A stretch of 64,000 nucleotides of DNA, taken from NCBI GenBank assembly GCA_028571685.1, contig CM053142.1, positions 126,906,796 to 126,970,795 of the forward strand, given 5' to 3'. The notes beneath the pieces are model-generated. The model was not told the origin of the DNA. It made no database searches and saw only the letters and a program-made list of their open reading frames with translations. A program made the translations under genes and the position numbers. This stretch comes from Heterohyrax brucei (taxonomy: Eukaryota > Chordata > Mammalia > Hyracoidea > Procaviidae). This document shows positions 53,576 through 63,969 of the stretch, piece by piece (position 1 is the stretch's first letter; each line of letters opens with the position of its first letter).

Positions 53576-54770
53576 CTGTTGTTGTTATTCAACCAATACT
53601 TCTAGAGCTGAATGGATGGGATTTTCCCTTTCTTTTAAAATATCAGCTTTTCTTAATCCACACTTACATGTTTTCTGTAAAGTTGTTATTAAAAGAAGCA
53701 GAAACAAAATTGCTTCCTGCTTAGAACTCTAAATTTCAGCATACCCAGGAAGCAAGTGTACAGACATAGTAAGACTTTTATTAGTTGTGTGTTTCGTGTT
53801 GTAGTCCACACTCTTTCATCGATGGTGGCAACTTAACAAAAAGAATGTCTCTTAACAGAAAGCTATCATCATGTTATAGGTTCATTCCAAGCAGGTAGTG
53901 CAGAAATGCATTCGTAGTGTGAATTATGGTTAAGGCTCTGAAGAAACGTGATGTTTTCGGATGTCTTGGGTAGCACAGTGGCAATTAGGCTCTGGAGGAG
54001 TTAGTGTCATGGGTCTATTTTATAAGAAAATGTATGCATTGTTTAAAAACTTTAAAAATACTTACCATGGAAATATTGCCAAGATATAAGCTTAAATAAA
54101 AAGTTTAAAAGTTCTACCTTCTACATCAGCTGGAGACAACATTAATAGGTTTTTTGTTTTTTCTTTTCTTTATGTTCACACAAGTGTATATAGCCCTATG
54201 GAAGACACACTATTTCTCTGCCACTTGCACATATAATTGTATATAAGATTATTACCTATTAACCACCCAGATAAGTTACTATAGACCCAACTGTGGCATA
54301 GTGCCTGATATTTCCAGAGTATATTCTCATACTCGTAAATACCTAGGTTTTTTTTTTCCCCATACTTTTCTGCCACTAAAAAAAAAAGAAAGAAAAGAAA
54401 GGCTTCAATAAGTGGCCTTGAACATACTGTGTCATATTTTTGTTTATTACATTTTCAAAGAATCTCCTGTAGAAATGCTCTTTTGGGGACTTTAATCAGA
54501 AAGCTTGATCTAGATATTACAAGAAAATTGTGTTCAACAAAAGACAAAGTGTAAAGCGGTATTTCAAATGAAGAACAGAGAAATAGGAAATCTAAGTTGG
54601 ATTCTGTCTTGTTCTGGATTTGCTGTATGTTGGGAAAACCTCTGTGATTTCATTCCTTTTCTTGAAATAAAATATTAATGTTTGCTCAGTCATCAAAACA
54701 GTTCCTTATTATTTCTGTTGGGCAGCCTCGTAAGTTTGCTGGATAAAATGCTGCTAATTTATTATACACA
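53576..54770. other. Unassigned sequence, about 1.2 kb
   Basis: AT-rich, with a T-run near 54350. A weak MIR-like stretch may lie at 54600-54670. No gene seen. Confidence 0.4.
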
Positions 54771-55317
54771 TGAGGTCCAAACAATTAAGTCTTTGAACTT
54801 AATTGTTCTAAGTTCTACATACCTCATTGCTGAATATCACTAAGGTTACCTTTGAAGTACTTCCCTTCGGAAGCCATGCACCGATGCCAACACCCAGTCT
54901 ACCCTTCAAAGCAATTTTGGAACTCTTTCTGGAATGCCCACTGCACATGGTGTCGAGGTAGCAAGTTCATGAACTTAACTGTATAGTTGTCTGTGAGGGA
55001 GCTTTTAGCCAATAAACAAATAACTGTATTGGAACACTCTGCCTATTCACCGATCTGGCCCCTGATGACTTTTTCTTTACTCAGAGATAAAGGTACTATG
55101 TCATTTTGGTGACATTCAAGACATTAAGGGTAATATGATGATAACTGATGGCCATTCCAGAAAAAGAGTTCCAAAATTGCTTTGAAGGATGGCCTAGGCA
55201 CTGACATTGGTGATAGCTTCCTGAAGGGAGTACTTCAAAGGTAGCTGTAGTGGTAGTCAGCATTAACACATGTAGCAATTTTACTAGGCTGTTTGTGAAC
55301 TTAATTGTCAGACCTCA
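54771..55317 (+). mobile_element. Foldback mariner-derived MITE, copy 4
   Basis: Left flank CA (decayed TA), right flank TA (55318-55319). Both ends are clear: TGAGGTCCAAACAATTAAG at the left and CTTAATTGTCAGACCTCA at the right. Left inverted arm to about 54933 (GCAATTTTGGAACTCTTTCT). Internal TIR-like AAGTTCATGAACTTAACTGT near 54963-54982. The transposase C-terminal region follows, then the right arm from about 55150 (GGCCATTCCAGAAAAAGAGT). Confidence 0.9.
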
Positions 55318-55675
55318 TACATATATAATACAAATGACTACTGGCTCCATAGTACCTGCTCAGATTTCCCCATTGCTAGCTACTTCTTGGAATTTCCAAA
55401 GGCATGTTTCTTTTCTGTTCAAACATTCATTTGGAGATTTATGACCACACACAATCACAAATTAACAGTATTCTTGCCAAGTGTCTGACTCCAAATGCTT
55501 GTTCCATGCTTCCAATCCTTTCAGTCCTCAAGGTGCTTGTTTCTGCCATCCCACTGAGTACCCCTAACATCTTTCTGTATTTTGTGTGGAACTATACAAG
55601 GTTTTTCTTAAACTGCCCTATGAGCCAGGGTGGGAAACAGATACCAAACTACCCTTTCCATCTTGTATTTCTTCT
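55318..55675. other. Unassigned sequence
   Basis: A 94-codon plus frame (55404-55688) with no recognised domain. No repeat recognised. Confidence 0.4.
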
Positions 55676-55880
55676 TTGGGGACCCTAATGAGCTGCTTGA
55701 GAATGAAAGCTTGGAGGTTCAGGTCCATCCAAGGGTGCTTTGGAAGAACATCCTGATGATCTGCTTCTGGAAAAAAAAAAAAAAAATCAACCATGGGAAA
55801 TCTTGTGGTGCACAGCTGTACTCTGACATAGATGGCATCACCGTAAGTCAGAGTCCACTCAATGGTAACCAGTTAGTCTT
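55676..55880 (+). mobile_element. AfroSINE, long form, diverged
   Basis: GGGGACCCTAATGAGCTGCT, GGAGGTTCAGGTCCATCCAA, linker ATGATCTGCTTCTGGAAA with an expanded A-run, tail CACCGTAAGTCAGAGTCCAC. Confidence 0.75.
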
Positions 55881-55966
55881 TGGGGGATTTTCTGATCATC
55901 CCCATCTAAACCCCTGTTCCAAGACCAGTTATGGAAAAAAAAAGTTCACATGCATACATACAAAAT

Positions 55967-56484
55967 ATCTTAGTCATCCAGTGCTGCTATAACAGAAATA
56001 CCACAAGTGAGTGACTTTAACAAAGAGGTATTTTCTCACCATCTAGTAGACTAGAAATCCAGATTTAGGGCATCGGCTCTAGGGAAAGGCTTTCTCTCTG
56101 TGTCAGCTCTGGAGAAAGATTCTTTTCATCACTCTTCCCCTTGACTTGGAGTTTCTCCACTCAGGAACCCTGGCTCCAAACATTGTGCTCTGCCCCCAGC
56201 ATTGTTTTGTTAGTGGTATGAGGTCCTTCCATCTCTCTGCTTGCTTCTTTCTTTTGTATCTCAAAATAGATTAGCTCAAGACACAATCCATTCTTGTAAA
56301 TGGAGTCCTACCTGACTCATTAACACAACTTCCACCTGTCCTACCGCATTCTCGTTGTATAGGTGGGTTTTACAACACAGGAAAATCATATCAGATAAAA
56401 AAAATGGTGGACAATCACCAAATACTGGGAATCATAGCTAAATTGATACATGTATTTTTGGGAGACACAATTCAATCCCTGACA
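55967..56484 (-). mobile_element. MaLR LTR, antisense, solo
   Basis: Same family as the LTRs at 10848 and 59585, inverted: TATCTTAGTCATCCAGTGCT at the left, GAAATACCACAAGTGAGTGA, and GACACAATTCAATCCCTGAC at the right. Confidence 0.8.
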
Positions 56485-56604
56485 CAAAAGAAGGAAGTAG
56501 ATGTATTTAGAAGATGGAGCAGCCTTTCTTGAGCACCTAGTCACACACATATTTATAAGCTAGGACTGTGCTTAGTATTCTGAATCTTAAGTGTTCTGTT
56601 AAAT

Positions 56605-57035
56605 ATGTTGTTGTTATTGGAAGACACCATCAAGTCAATCCTGACACAGCGACTCTGTGTACTATAGAATGAAACATTGCCTCGACCTTCACCGCCCTCG
56701 TGGCTGTTGTTAGGACTGAGTCTGATTCTGCAGCCACTCTACCAATGCATTTCCTTGAAGATCTTCCTCTTTTTCACTGACCTTCTACTATACCAGCATG
56801 ACGTCCTTCTCCATGGACTCATTATTCCTGATCGTGTGTCCAAAGTATGTGAGACAAAGTTCTGTCCTCGCTTCTAAGAAGAGTTCTGGCATTACATCCT
56901 CCAGGATAGATTTGTTCATTCTTTTGGCAGTTGATGGTACGTAGAACACTCCTTGCCAATGCTATAACTCAAAGACTTCAGTTCTTCTGTATCTTCCTTA
57001 TTCATTGCCTAACTTTCACATACATATCAGGTGAT
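56605..57035 (-). mobile_element. RTE/BovB-type LINE 3' end, antisense
   Basis: TGTTGTTATTGGAAGACACC, CTTCTCCATGGACTCATTAT, GTGTCCAAAGTATGTGAGAC and CACATACATATCAGGTGATT. Terminal 430 bp only. Confidence 0.83.
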
Positions 57036-57179
57036 TGAAAACATATAAATATGAGAGCTTTATAAGGAAGGAGAACAAAGAAAGAAAAGAAAAAAGGAAA
57101 ATGATTACTTTCACAGCACTTACACAGGTGAAGAGATTGTTAGCTTATTTGGTGGCTTTTCGCATGGAAACACATATCC

Positions 57180-57400
57180 AAATCCACTGCCATTGAGTCA
57201 TTTCTGACCCAAAGTGACCCTATAGGACAGAGTAGAGCTTCCCCATTGAGTTCCAAGCACAATGTGGCAGATTCAAACTGCCAGGCTTTGGCTTAGCAGC
57301 TACAGCACTTATCCACCAGGGTTTTCAAACACACATAGAGTGAGAAACAAGAAGAATCTAAACCCAATGGCACTAAGTCCATTCTGACTCAGGGGCAGAT
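57180..57400 (-). mobile_element. AfroSINE antisense plus a second tail fragment
   Basis: 57180-57332 is near complete (ATTGAGTCATTTCTGACCCA ... ATCCACCAGGGTTTTC). 57356-57400 is only a tail (GGCACTAAGTCCATTCTGAC). Confidence 0.78.
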
Positions 57401-58104
57401 TACCCAACAGGTGAATTAAGCATGGTCCTTACCTCGCTTACCAGATCCTCTGCAGTGAACAATTTCACATTTTTTCCACTACATCAAAGATTCAGCTTCT
57501 AGGTGTGACTGGTATCTGTCTCTCTCCCAATCCCATAGCACCTTCCTATGGAATCAAATCTTCTTTTCAATTATATAGTCCTTGACAGGGGCAGGAGACC
57601 CAGTAAGCTGGGTAACCAGGGAATTACTTGTGGTAACTTACTGATCTGTAGTATTCCAAAAGACATTAGGAATCATTCATGGAAAAAGTTCTTGAAGAAA
57701 GTTTCCTAAGTAATAGTGTAGTGATGTGAATCCTTCTTCAAAAACATAAGCCCTCCCCCGCTCCATTATGTTGGTTCACAGGAAATCTACCTAAAGTCAA
57801 GAAGGCTTTCTACACCCCTCTTTCAGGGTTTCACAGAGTCTCTGTGAAATACCTTGAGGATAGGTATTCCCTAGGTTAAAGGGGCTGCTGCCCAGTGAGT
57901 GCCCAGTACCCATGCAACACACTTTCTGAGTCACTGCAATCTCCTTAGAATACCAGTGAGGTGGAGGATGCACCCTTACCACTCACAGGGCTGGTGGACC
58001 TTCGTTTTAATCTTTCTGCCTTTCAGCATAAACTTTGCTTGAGGATCAGAGCCATGGGAGTCTGATCACATGCTTAGAATGAGGTAGGAAAAGTAGGAAC
58101 ACAG
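57401..58104. other. Unassigned sequence
   Basis: No repeat or gene recognised in about 700 bp. Confidence 0.45.
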
Positions 58105-58715
58105 TGAAATACAAATTATTGTTACCTACCACCAAGTTGATTCCAACCTCTGGTAATCTTATTGACCAGTTCTGCATCATCCTCATAACTGTCAGTATAT
58201 TGAAGTCCATCGTTGCAGCCACTATAGCAATCTCTCTCACCAAGGATGTCCCTTGCTCTTGCTGGCATTCCACTTCATCAAATGTAGTTTCCTTCTCTAA
58301 TGATTGATGGTGGAAACCCTGGTGGCACAGTGGTTAAGTGCTACAGCTGCTAACCAGAAGGTCAGCAGTTCAAATCCACCAGGCACTCCTTGAAAACTCT
58401 ATGGGGCAGCTCTACTCTGTCTATAGGGTTGCTATGAGTCAGAATTGACTTGATGGCAGTGGGTTTGGTTTGGTTTTTGATAATGATTGATCTATCCTGA
58501 TGACCTGTTGAAAGCACACAAGAAGTTAAAGGTTCTATTGTGATCCATGAAGTTTCTGTTGGCTTATTTTCAGAAGTAGACTGCAGGACTTTCTTCCTAG
58601 TCTGTCTCAGTCTGAAAGTTCTGTTGGAACTTGTCTACTGCAGATGACCCTGCTGGTATTTGAAATACCAGTGGTGTAGTTGATAGCACTGTAACAACCC
58701 AAAAGCTGCTACAGT
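58105..58715 (-). mobile_element. Internally deleted RTE, antisense, split by a SINE
   Basis: 58105-58300 is the RTE 3' end in reverse (ACCAAGTTGATTCCAACCTC, CATCGTTGCAGCCACTATAG). 58492-58715 leads to the 5' end in reverse (TTTTCAGAAGTAGACTGCAG, TTCCTAGTCTGTCTCAGTCT, GATGACCCTGCTGGTATTTG). All coding sequence is absent, as in the element at 3405. Confidence 0.78.
58309..58480 (+). mobile_element. AfroSINE, full length, low divergence, with TSD
   Basis: TAATGATTGAT flanks it exactly (58298-58308, 58481-58491). This is the clearest copy in the window: GGAAACCCTGGTGGCACAGT, AGCAGTTCAAATCCACCAGG, CTATGGGGCAGCTCTACTCT, TATGAGTCAGAATTGACTTG, then a GGTTTGGTTTGG end. Both A and B boxes are good. 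Confidence 0.96.
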
Positions 58716-58842
58716 GGATATACAAATTAGTATCTCAATAAATGACCCTGTCACAACAGCACGTAGGCACGGTTTTGTTGATTCCATTGTGTCTGGTGGA
58801 GCCAGGGTTTGGACTTAGGTAGTTTGATTGCAGAGTTTATAT

Positions 58843-59010
58843 GGAATGAATTCATTGATTCATTCATTAACCAACTACTTGTCCAATCAACCAGTGATAT
58901 GTATCACCCACCACTTTGCAGACACTGTGCTAGATGTTAGGAGTATATCAGTCAACAAAATTAATATGGGGCATTTCTTTGTGATTCTTAAAGTCTAGCT
59001 ATAGAGACAG
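58843..59010 (-). mobile_element. L2 LINE 3' end, antisense
   Basis: GATTCATTCATTAACCAACT, CAGACACTGTGCTAGATGTT and AAAGTCTAGCTATAGAGACA. Confidence 0.75.
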
Positions 59011-59584
59011 ATATAAGCAACATAGCAGAGTTGAAGTTTATACCTACAACTCAGACGTGCAAAAAAAAAATTAGTTTCTTTTATTTTTCATGAAGATCTC
59101 TTTCCTGCTAATTGTGGGGAAAAAGTCTTAAAATTATCAGTAAAAACAATTCATTCTTTTACAGTTAGAAACAGCCACTTTTGGCCTAACTCAGCCTCCT
59201 TCGGTTACTTGCTTCATCTTTCAGAGTTCCTTTCCCCATCCCTTTCTCCTTTCTGCCTTCCTAGGTATCACAAGAGGACCCCCCCCAAAGCATCATGTTA
59301 GTGGGGAGAGTGTTTTCTTTGAGCTATACGCTGAAAATTGTCCTGAGATTTTTTTCTACCAGATCTTCCTAGGGCTTCCACAGCCCCCAAACACCTGCCT
59401 CCAAGATTCCAACCCTGAGGGAGAGCCAGGACCGTGCAGTCTGACATCTTTATCTCAGCCTCCCTTTTTCCACTCCAATGGCTTTCCTGGCCGTGGAGAA
59501 GCTTTTACTTCTTGTCATACAAGAGCATCTAAGCCACGTTATTCTCTATTCTACGATCATCTTTGATGCGGCCTCTATGGATGC
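59011..59584. other. Unassigned sequence
   Basis: Pyrimidine-rich; includes an A-run (59061) and a C-run (59279). No family or gene recognised. Confidence 0.45.
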
Positions 59585-60077
59585 TGTTATGAATTGAACT
59601 GTATCCTCCCAAAGGTATGTCAATTTAGCTAGTCTGTGATTCTCAGTATTGTGTGATTGTCCACCCTTCTGTCATCTGATGTGATTTTCTGGTGTGTTGT
59701 AAATCCTACCACTGTGATGTCAGTGAGGTAGCACTGGCAGGCAGCCACTATGTTAAGGGGACAAGACTCAGTCTACAAGATCAGGTTTTGTCTTAAATCT
59801 AGAAATTAAGAATCAAGCAGAGACATAGGGAGATCTCATACCACCAAGAAGCAAGAGTCAGGAGAACAGCACATCTTTTGAACCTAGGGTTCCGGTGGTG
59901 GGAAGTTTCTTGACTGGGGAAGATTGCTGGCAAGGACTTTCTCCCCAGGTAGACAGAGAAAGCCTTCCCCTGGAGCTCGCACCCTGAATTTGGATACTTA
60001 TCCTCCTAGACTATGAGATCTTTGTTAGATCCATCAACGTGTGGTATTTTTGATAGTAGCACTAGACAAAAAAGACA
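59585..60077 (+). mobile_element. MaLR LTR, solo
   Basis: TGTTATGAATTGAACTGTAT to CACTAGACAAAAAAGACA, aligning along its length with the LTR at 10848 (GATGTCAGTGAGGTAGCACT, GAGAAAGCCTTCCCCTGGAG). No internal sequence follows. Confidence 0.82.
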
Positions 60078-60094
60078 GTTTGCTTGTGCACACA

Positions 60095-60205
60095 ACTGTT
60101 GGTGGAGCACCCACCTTGTACCATGCACTATCCTTGGCACTAGGGATCTGCCACTGAGCCATACAAGGATTCCTTGCCTTTGTGAAGTTTACATTCTAGT
60201 GCAGG
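60095..60205 (-). mobile_element. L2 LINE 3' end, antisense
   Basis: GGTGGAGCACCCACCTTGTA, CTATCCTTGGCACTAGGGAT and AAGTTTACATTCTAGTGCAG. Confidence 0.8.
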
Positions 60206-60249
60206 AAGAACAATAATACCAATAGGCATAATAAGTAGGTAAATTATGT

Positions 60250-60320
60250 TGTATGTTGTTATTGGATGTCATCAAGTCAATTTCAAATCATAGCGATCAT
60301 ATGTGACAGAATATAAAGTG
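60250..60320 (-). mobile_element. SINE/RTE tail fragment, antisense
   Basis: TGTTGTTATTGGATGTCATC then AAGTCAATTTCAAATCATAG; only the terminal ~70 bp. Confidence 0.65.
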
Positions 60321-63049
60321 CTATGAGTCAGTTCTACTTTTTCCCACCAAAATTAGCCAAAATGTGCTTAGCTTTTGTTGGTACAGAAGGCACTCAATAA
60401 TTATCAGTTTATTTAAAAAAATTTTAAACTCCTTAGATTACTCGAACATGGTCCTACATAGCAATAAGATGATGAGCTAACCTCCTTTTTGTAGCTCAGT
60501 ATAACTCTAAATTCCTGACAAGGTTGCACTTAGTCCTGTATTAGGTTTATTTTCAGATCTACTCTTGTTCTGTTGGCACAGCCTCAAATGTCAGGTGCCA
60601 GCAAGAAGATATTCGTTCAGTGTTGTGCTCTGATTCATTTAGACACTGAGAATGCATTCCAGGCTGGAAAATGTCAGCAGGGTTAACAGTGGTGCTTAGC
60701 CCAGGAGCATAGGGGCTGATGGGTAACAGATGTTTCTTCCTAAAAGAATAGCATTCTTATTTAATACTTAGGTAAAGAGGGCAGCTGCAAATAGTCATCT
60801 CTGGAAATTCATTGCAGGAATTTGCCTCATCTACGCTATGGAGAAGTTTCAACTGGGTGCTACATATTTTATATCTCCAAAGTTGAAGGTTTTACAACAA
60901 ATCTAATAAGGCAAAACTTAACAGGTGCCACTCCTGCTCAATCAGTTGGACTAATCTCTGGCCTGAAATCTCATCTCGTGTAAATTTTGTTCCAACTTGT
61001 TTTCTAAAGAGGATCTTGATAAGAATCCAGGAGCTGAGAGTATAATAAGTTACTTTTCTGTGTTTGAACAACTAAAGAAATATGAGGAGCACATTGAAAA
61101 AAGAGAGACTGCCCTTCAGTGTCTGTTAAGAATTAACTGTCTTTGTGCTGTACACGAGGACAGTCTGTAAAGTATCACGTTGCTGGAACGGTGGATTAAT
61201 GAAATTCCAAAACCATCTAAATATGATATACCTCTCGGGCAATCTCACATATGTTAAAATTGTTACAGTGATTTTCCCATCACCACAATCACAAGTTTTG
61301 TGTGTGTGGAAAAAGAGGGCAAAGAATTCACGAAATTAAAGTAAGTACTTCTCAACATGTGGCAAATCCATCAGCTCCATGATAAATCCTTTTCAGGGCA
61401 GGGCTCTACCAGGCAGAAAGCACCCGTTCTCATTCAACACGGCCTGATCTCTAATAACTCATGAGTTCAGTGTACAATTGAACTTTGCACCAGAACAAAA
61501 GCGTTCAGTGGGCAGTTTGTTTTTTTGCTGACCGCATTTTAAGGTTGAATTTTGAGTTGTTTGCCTTTCCCCTTCTTAAAAGCAGTTTACTAGAGCAGAA
61601 TTGTTTTGTGTCCTGTCTCCTTTCATGCTGTTTCTGGCTGGCTCTTCAACAGTGTGACCACTGGCATGCGTTGTAATGCTTGGGTAACTGGGCAAGTGAT
61701 TAGTGGAGCCAGACAAATCATCCTTCTTGCAGCCAGGTTTTCCTTGGCCCATTCAAACACAGCAGGCTAAACAATGAAGACCACAGGAGGAGACGTACAG
61801 CAAGTCACTCCTTTCTTTAAAAGAAACCAACTCAGAACATTATTAATAGTTGCCATTTTGTTGCTGAGGACAAGCAACGTGCTTCAGCAACAATTGCAAT
61901 GGGGATAACACTAGAGGGGATGGCTAGATGCCATGGCAGCCCCGCAGTTCTTGTCTGCTCTCTTCCTCCCTGGAAGCACATTACTTTGGAGGAAACTTGC
62001 AGCTCTTAGATCAAAGCATGGCTGAGGGAAGAAGCCCCTGGAAATCTCCACTGACATTTGGAGAGACCAGCTTGCAGAGTAAGAGCTGAGTGAGACACCT
62101 CTTCAAACATCTTGGAAACAAATGACAGATTAGTGCTGGAGCTGTAATTAGAGCTTGAGAAGAGATTTCTTCCATTGTGGAAATTAAACAAGCTGGGAGT
62201 GTGGGGAGGGGGGACCCAAGACATCAAACATAATTTACAGGCACAAAAGGAAGAATTGAATTAGTGGGAACAGGCAAGAGCTCAAAGGTAAATCTGAGCA
62301 TGAATTCTGCAGGCACGGGATCAGATGAAATATATTTTTTTAAGCTTTTCAAAACTGAATCCTTTTGCTTTTGAAACGCAGTTGAAGAAACAGAAAAAGC
62401 ATGGCTGGAAGCCCTGTTGAAGCCAGGAGAGCAGAAAATTCTTGGTTCTAGCAGGCTGGGTTCATCTCAAAGATGAGAAATGAAGAGCAAAAGGAGTTGT
62501 GCTCCCACATCATCCCTGTGGAGTTCATAAGAGCTGTAGCCTCACCCTCCATGTCTATAGACACCATATGGGATCAATCTTAGTGATGATGATAAGTCCT
62601 TGGTGACCCTGATATTTCCCTTTAAGATCCTTCAGACTTGATGTGGGACTAGGGTTGGGTGGGAGGGTGTAGAAAGAGGAGGGAGAGAAAGGGATCACTG
62701 GGATGAAAGACGGTAATGAATTTCAAACAAACCACAAGAAGACAAAAAAGACTGGATTCTTCAGGGAATTTTCAACACTCCCCAAAACAAGTAAGTTAGG
62801 GAAGCCTCCATAAATTTAATTTAAGGTAGCAAAGGAGAGGATTCCTTTGTATTGTGTTTTTTGAAAGCTGGAAAAAGTTCTGATGGATGCTTTTGCAAAT
62901 AACAACTGTAATTTTTCATTTCTCAACTTGTTGTAACTTGCCACTTAAGTAGGAAACGTAGAATGAAGTTGGTTTGTGTGTTTTTCCAATTTACAAAAAT
63001 AATCACAGAAAAAGAGTGCTCTGTTGGGTGACTGCAGATGTAGGTTTCT
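60321..63049. promoter_or_regulatory. Longest repeat-poor block; candidate conserved noncoding DNA
   Basis: About 2.7 kb without any recognised repeat, unlike the rest of the window. The 61680-62420 part looks most constrained by eye: TAATTAGA at 62147-62154, ACATTATTAATAGTTGCCAT near 61840, low CpG but balanced composition. No exon-like frame with flanking splice signals was found. Frames at 61145-61676 and 62006-62227 have no recognised domain. Role is inference only. Confidence 0.35.
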
Positions 63050-63190
63050 GTCACTATTTGACTTTTGGCTTATCAAATGGTGTCTCTGAATCTGCTTTCT
63101 AATTTGTAAAATGAGGGTGTCAGGTAGAATATCCTCTGAGATATGAAAATGGCTCTGAAATTTAACATTTTGATAGCTTTAAATTTACTT
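63050..63190 (+). mobile_element. MIR-like SINE, 3' half
   Basis: TCTGCTTTCTAATTTGTAAA, ATGAGGGTGTCAGGTAGAAT, ATCCTCTGAGATATG and GGCTCTGAAATTTAACA fit a MIR 3' half. Confidence 0.55.
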
Positions 63191-63235
63191 CTTACTCTCT
63201 GTTGATCTATTTTATAGTCATCTGTTCTGGAAACT

Positions 63236-63925
63236 TTCTAAAAAAATTTTTTTATTATGACTGAATGAAAATGTACATTCCCATATAAATTTGCATGTCC
63301 ACCTATATGCAGCTCCCACTGCTCTCCCTGCCCAGCGACAGCACGCTCTTCCTCTCTGCTCCACACATGTCCTATCCTCCCAGTAATCTATCCCCTGCTC
63401 TCCACCCACCTGCCTTCCTCCAGTAAGAAGTCAGCAGGACAACATCCTATAGATGCCTAGAACCATAAACTGCACATATGATATGGTCGCTCTCTGTTCC
63501 AGATCCAATCCGTTCCTGTCCAAGAGTTGACCTCCGTTATGATTTATGGACAGGGGCAGCATCAGGGCCGGGGGCCATGCTCCCAGGGAAACTCCGAGGT
63601 CCGTGGACATGAATTGCGGTCCTTTAATGGAGATCTCAGGGTTCACCTCTTTTTATTCTTGTGTTGCCAGTGAGATCCAACTTTGTGAACTCCATCACAG
63701 CTATCACTTGTTGTGGCCAGGCACCATCGGTTTCTTGTGGTCACAAGTCAATGTAGTCGCCCACTCAAGTGGGTCTCTGTCTTCTGGGTTCTCTTTCCCC
63801 CAGGTCGTTTTGGTCCTTCCATTTGGATCATCCGTTCCTGCTAGGTTGGGACCATCTGCTGTACCCTCAGATGGCAGCATGGTAGCTTCAAAAGTTTTTT
63901 TAAAGGAAAATTTCTGCAAAAATAT
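63236..63925 (-). mobile_element. L1 3' UTR, antisense (same type as 7120)
   Basis: It starts with a T-rich run, then ATGTACATTCCCATATAAAT, TTTGCATGTCCACCTATATG, GATATGGTCGCTCTCTGTTC, CAAGAGTTGACCTCCGTTAT and GGCCAGGCACCATCGGTTTC. Longer and less diverged than the copy at 7120, with more CpGs, so probably younger. The 150-codon plus frame (63546-63998) lies almost wholly in this element and is not a gene. Confidence 0.65.
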
Positions 63926-63969
63926 TTCCTCCATGGCAGCATGTGTTTCTAGATTTTATTTTCTAAAGA

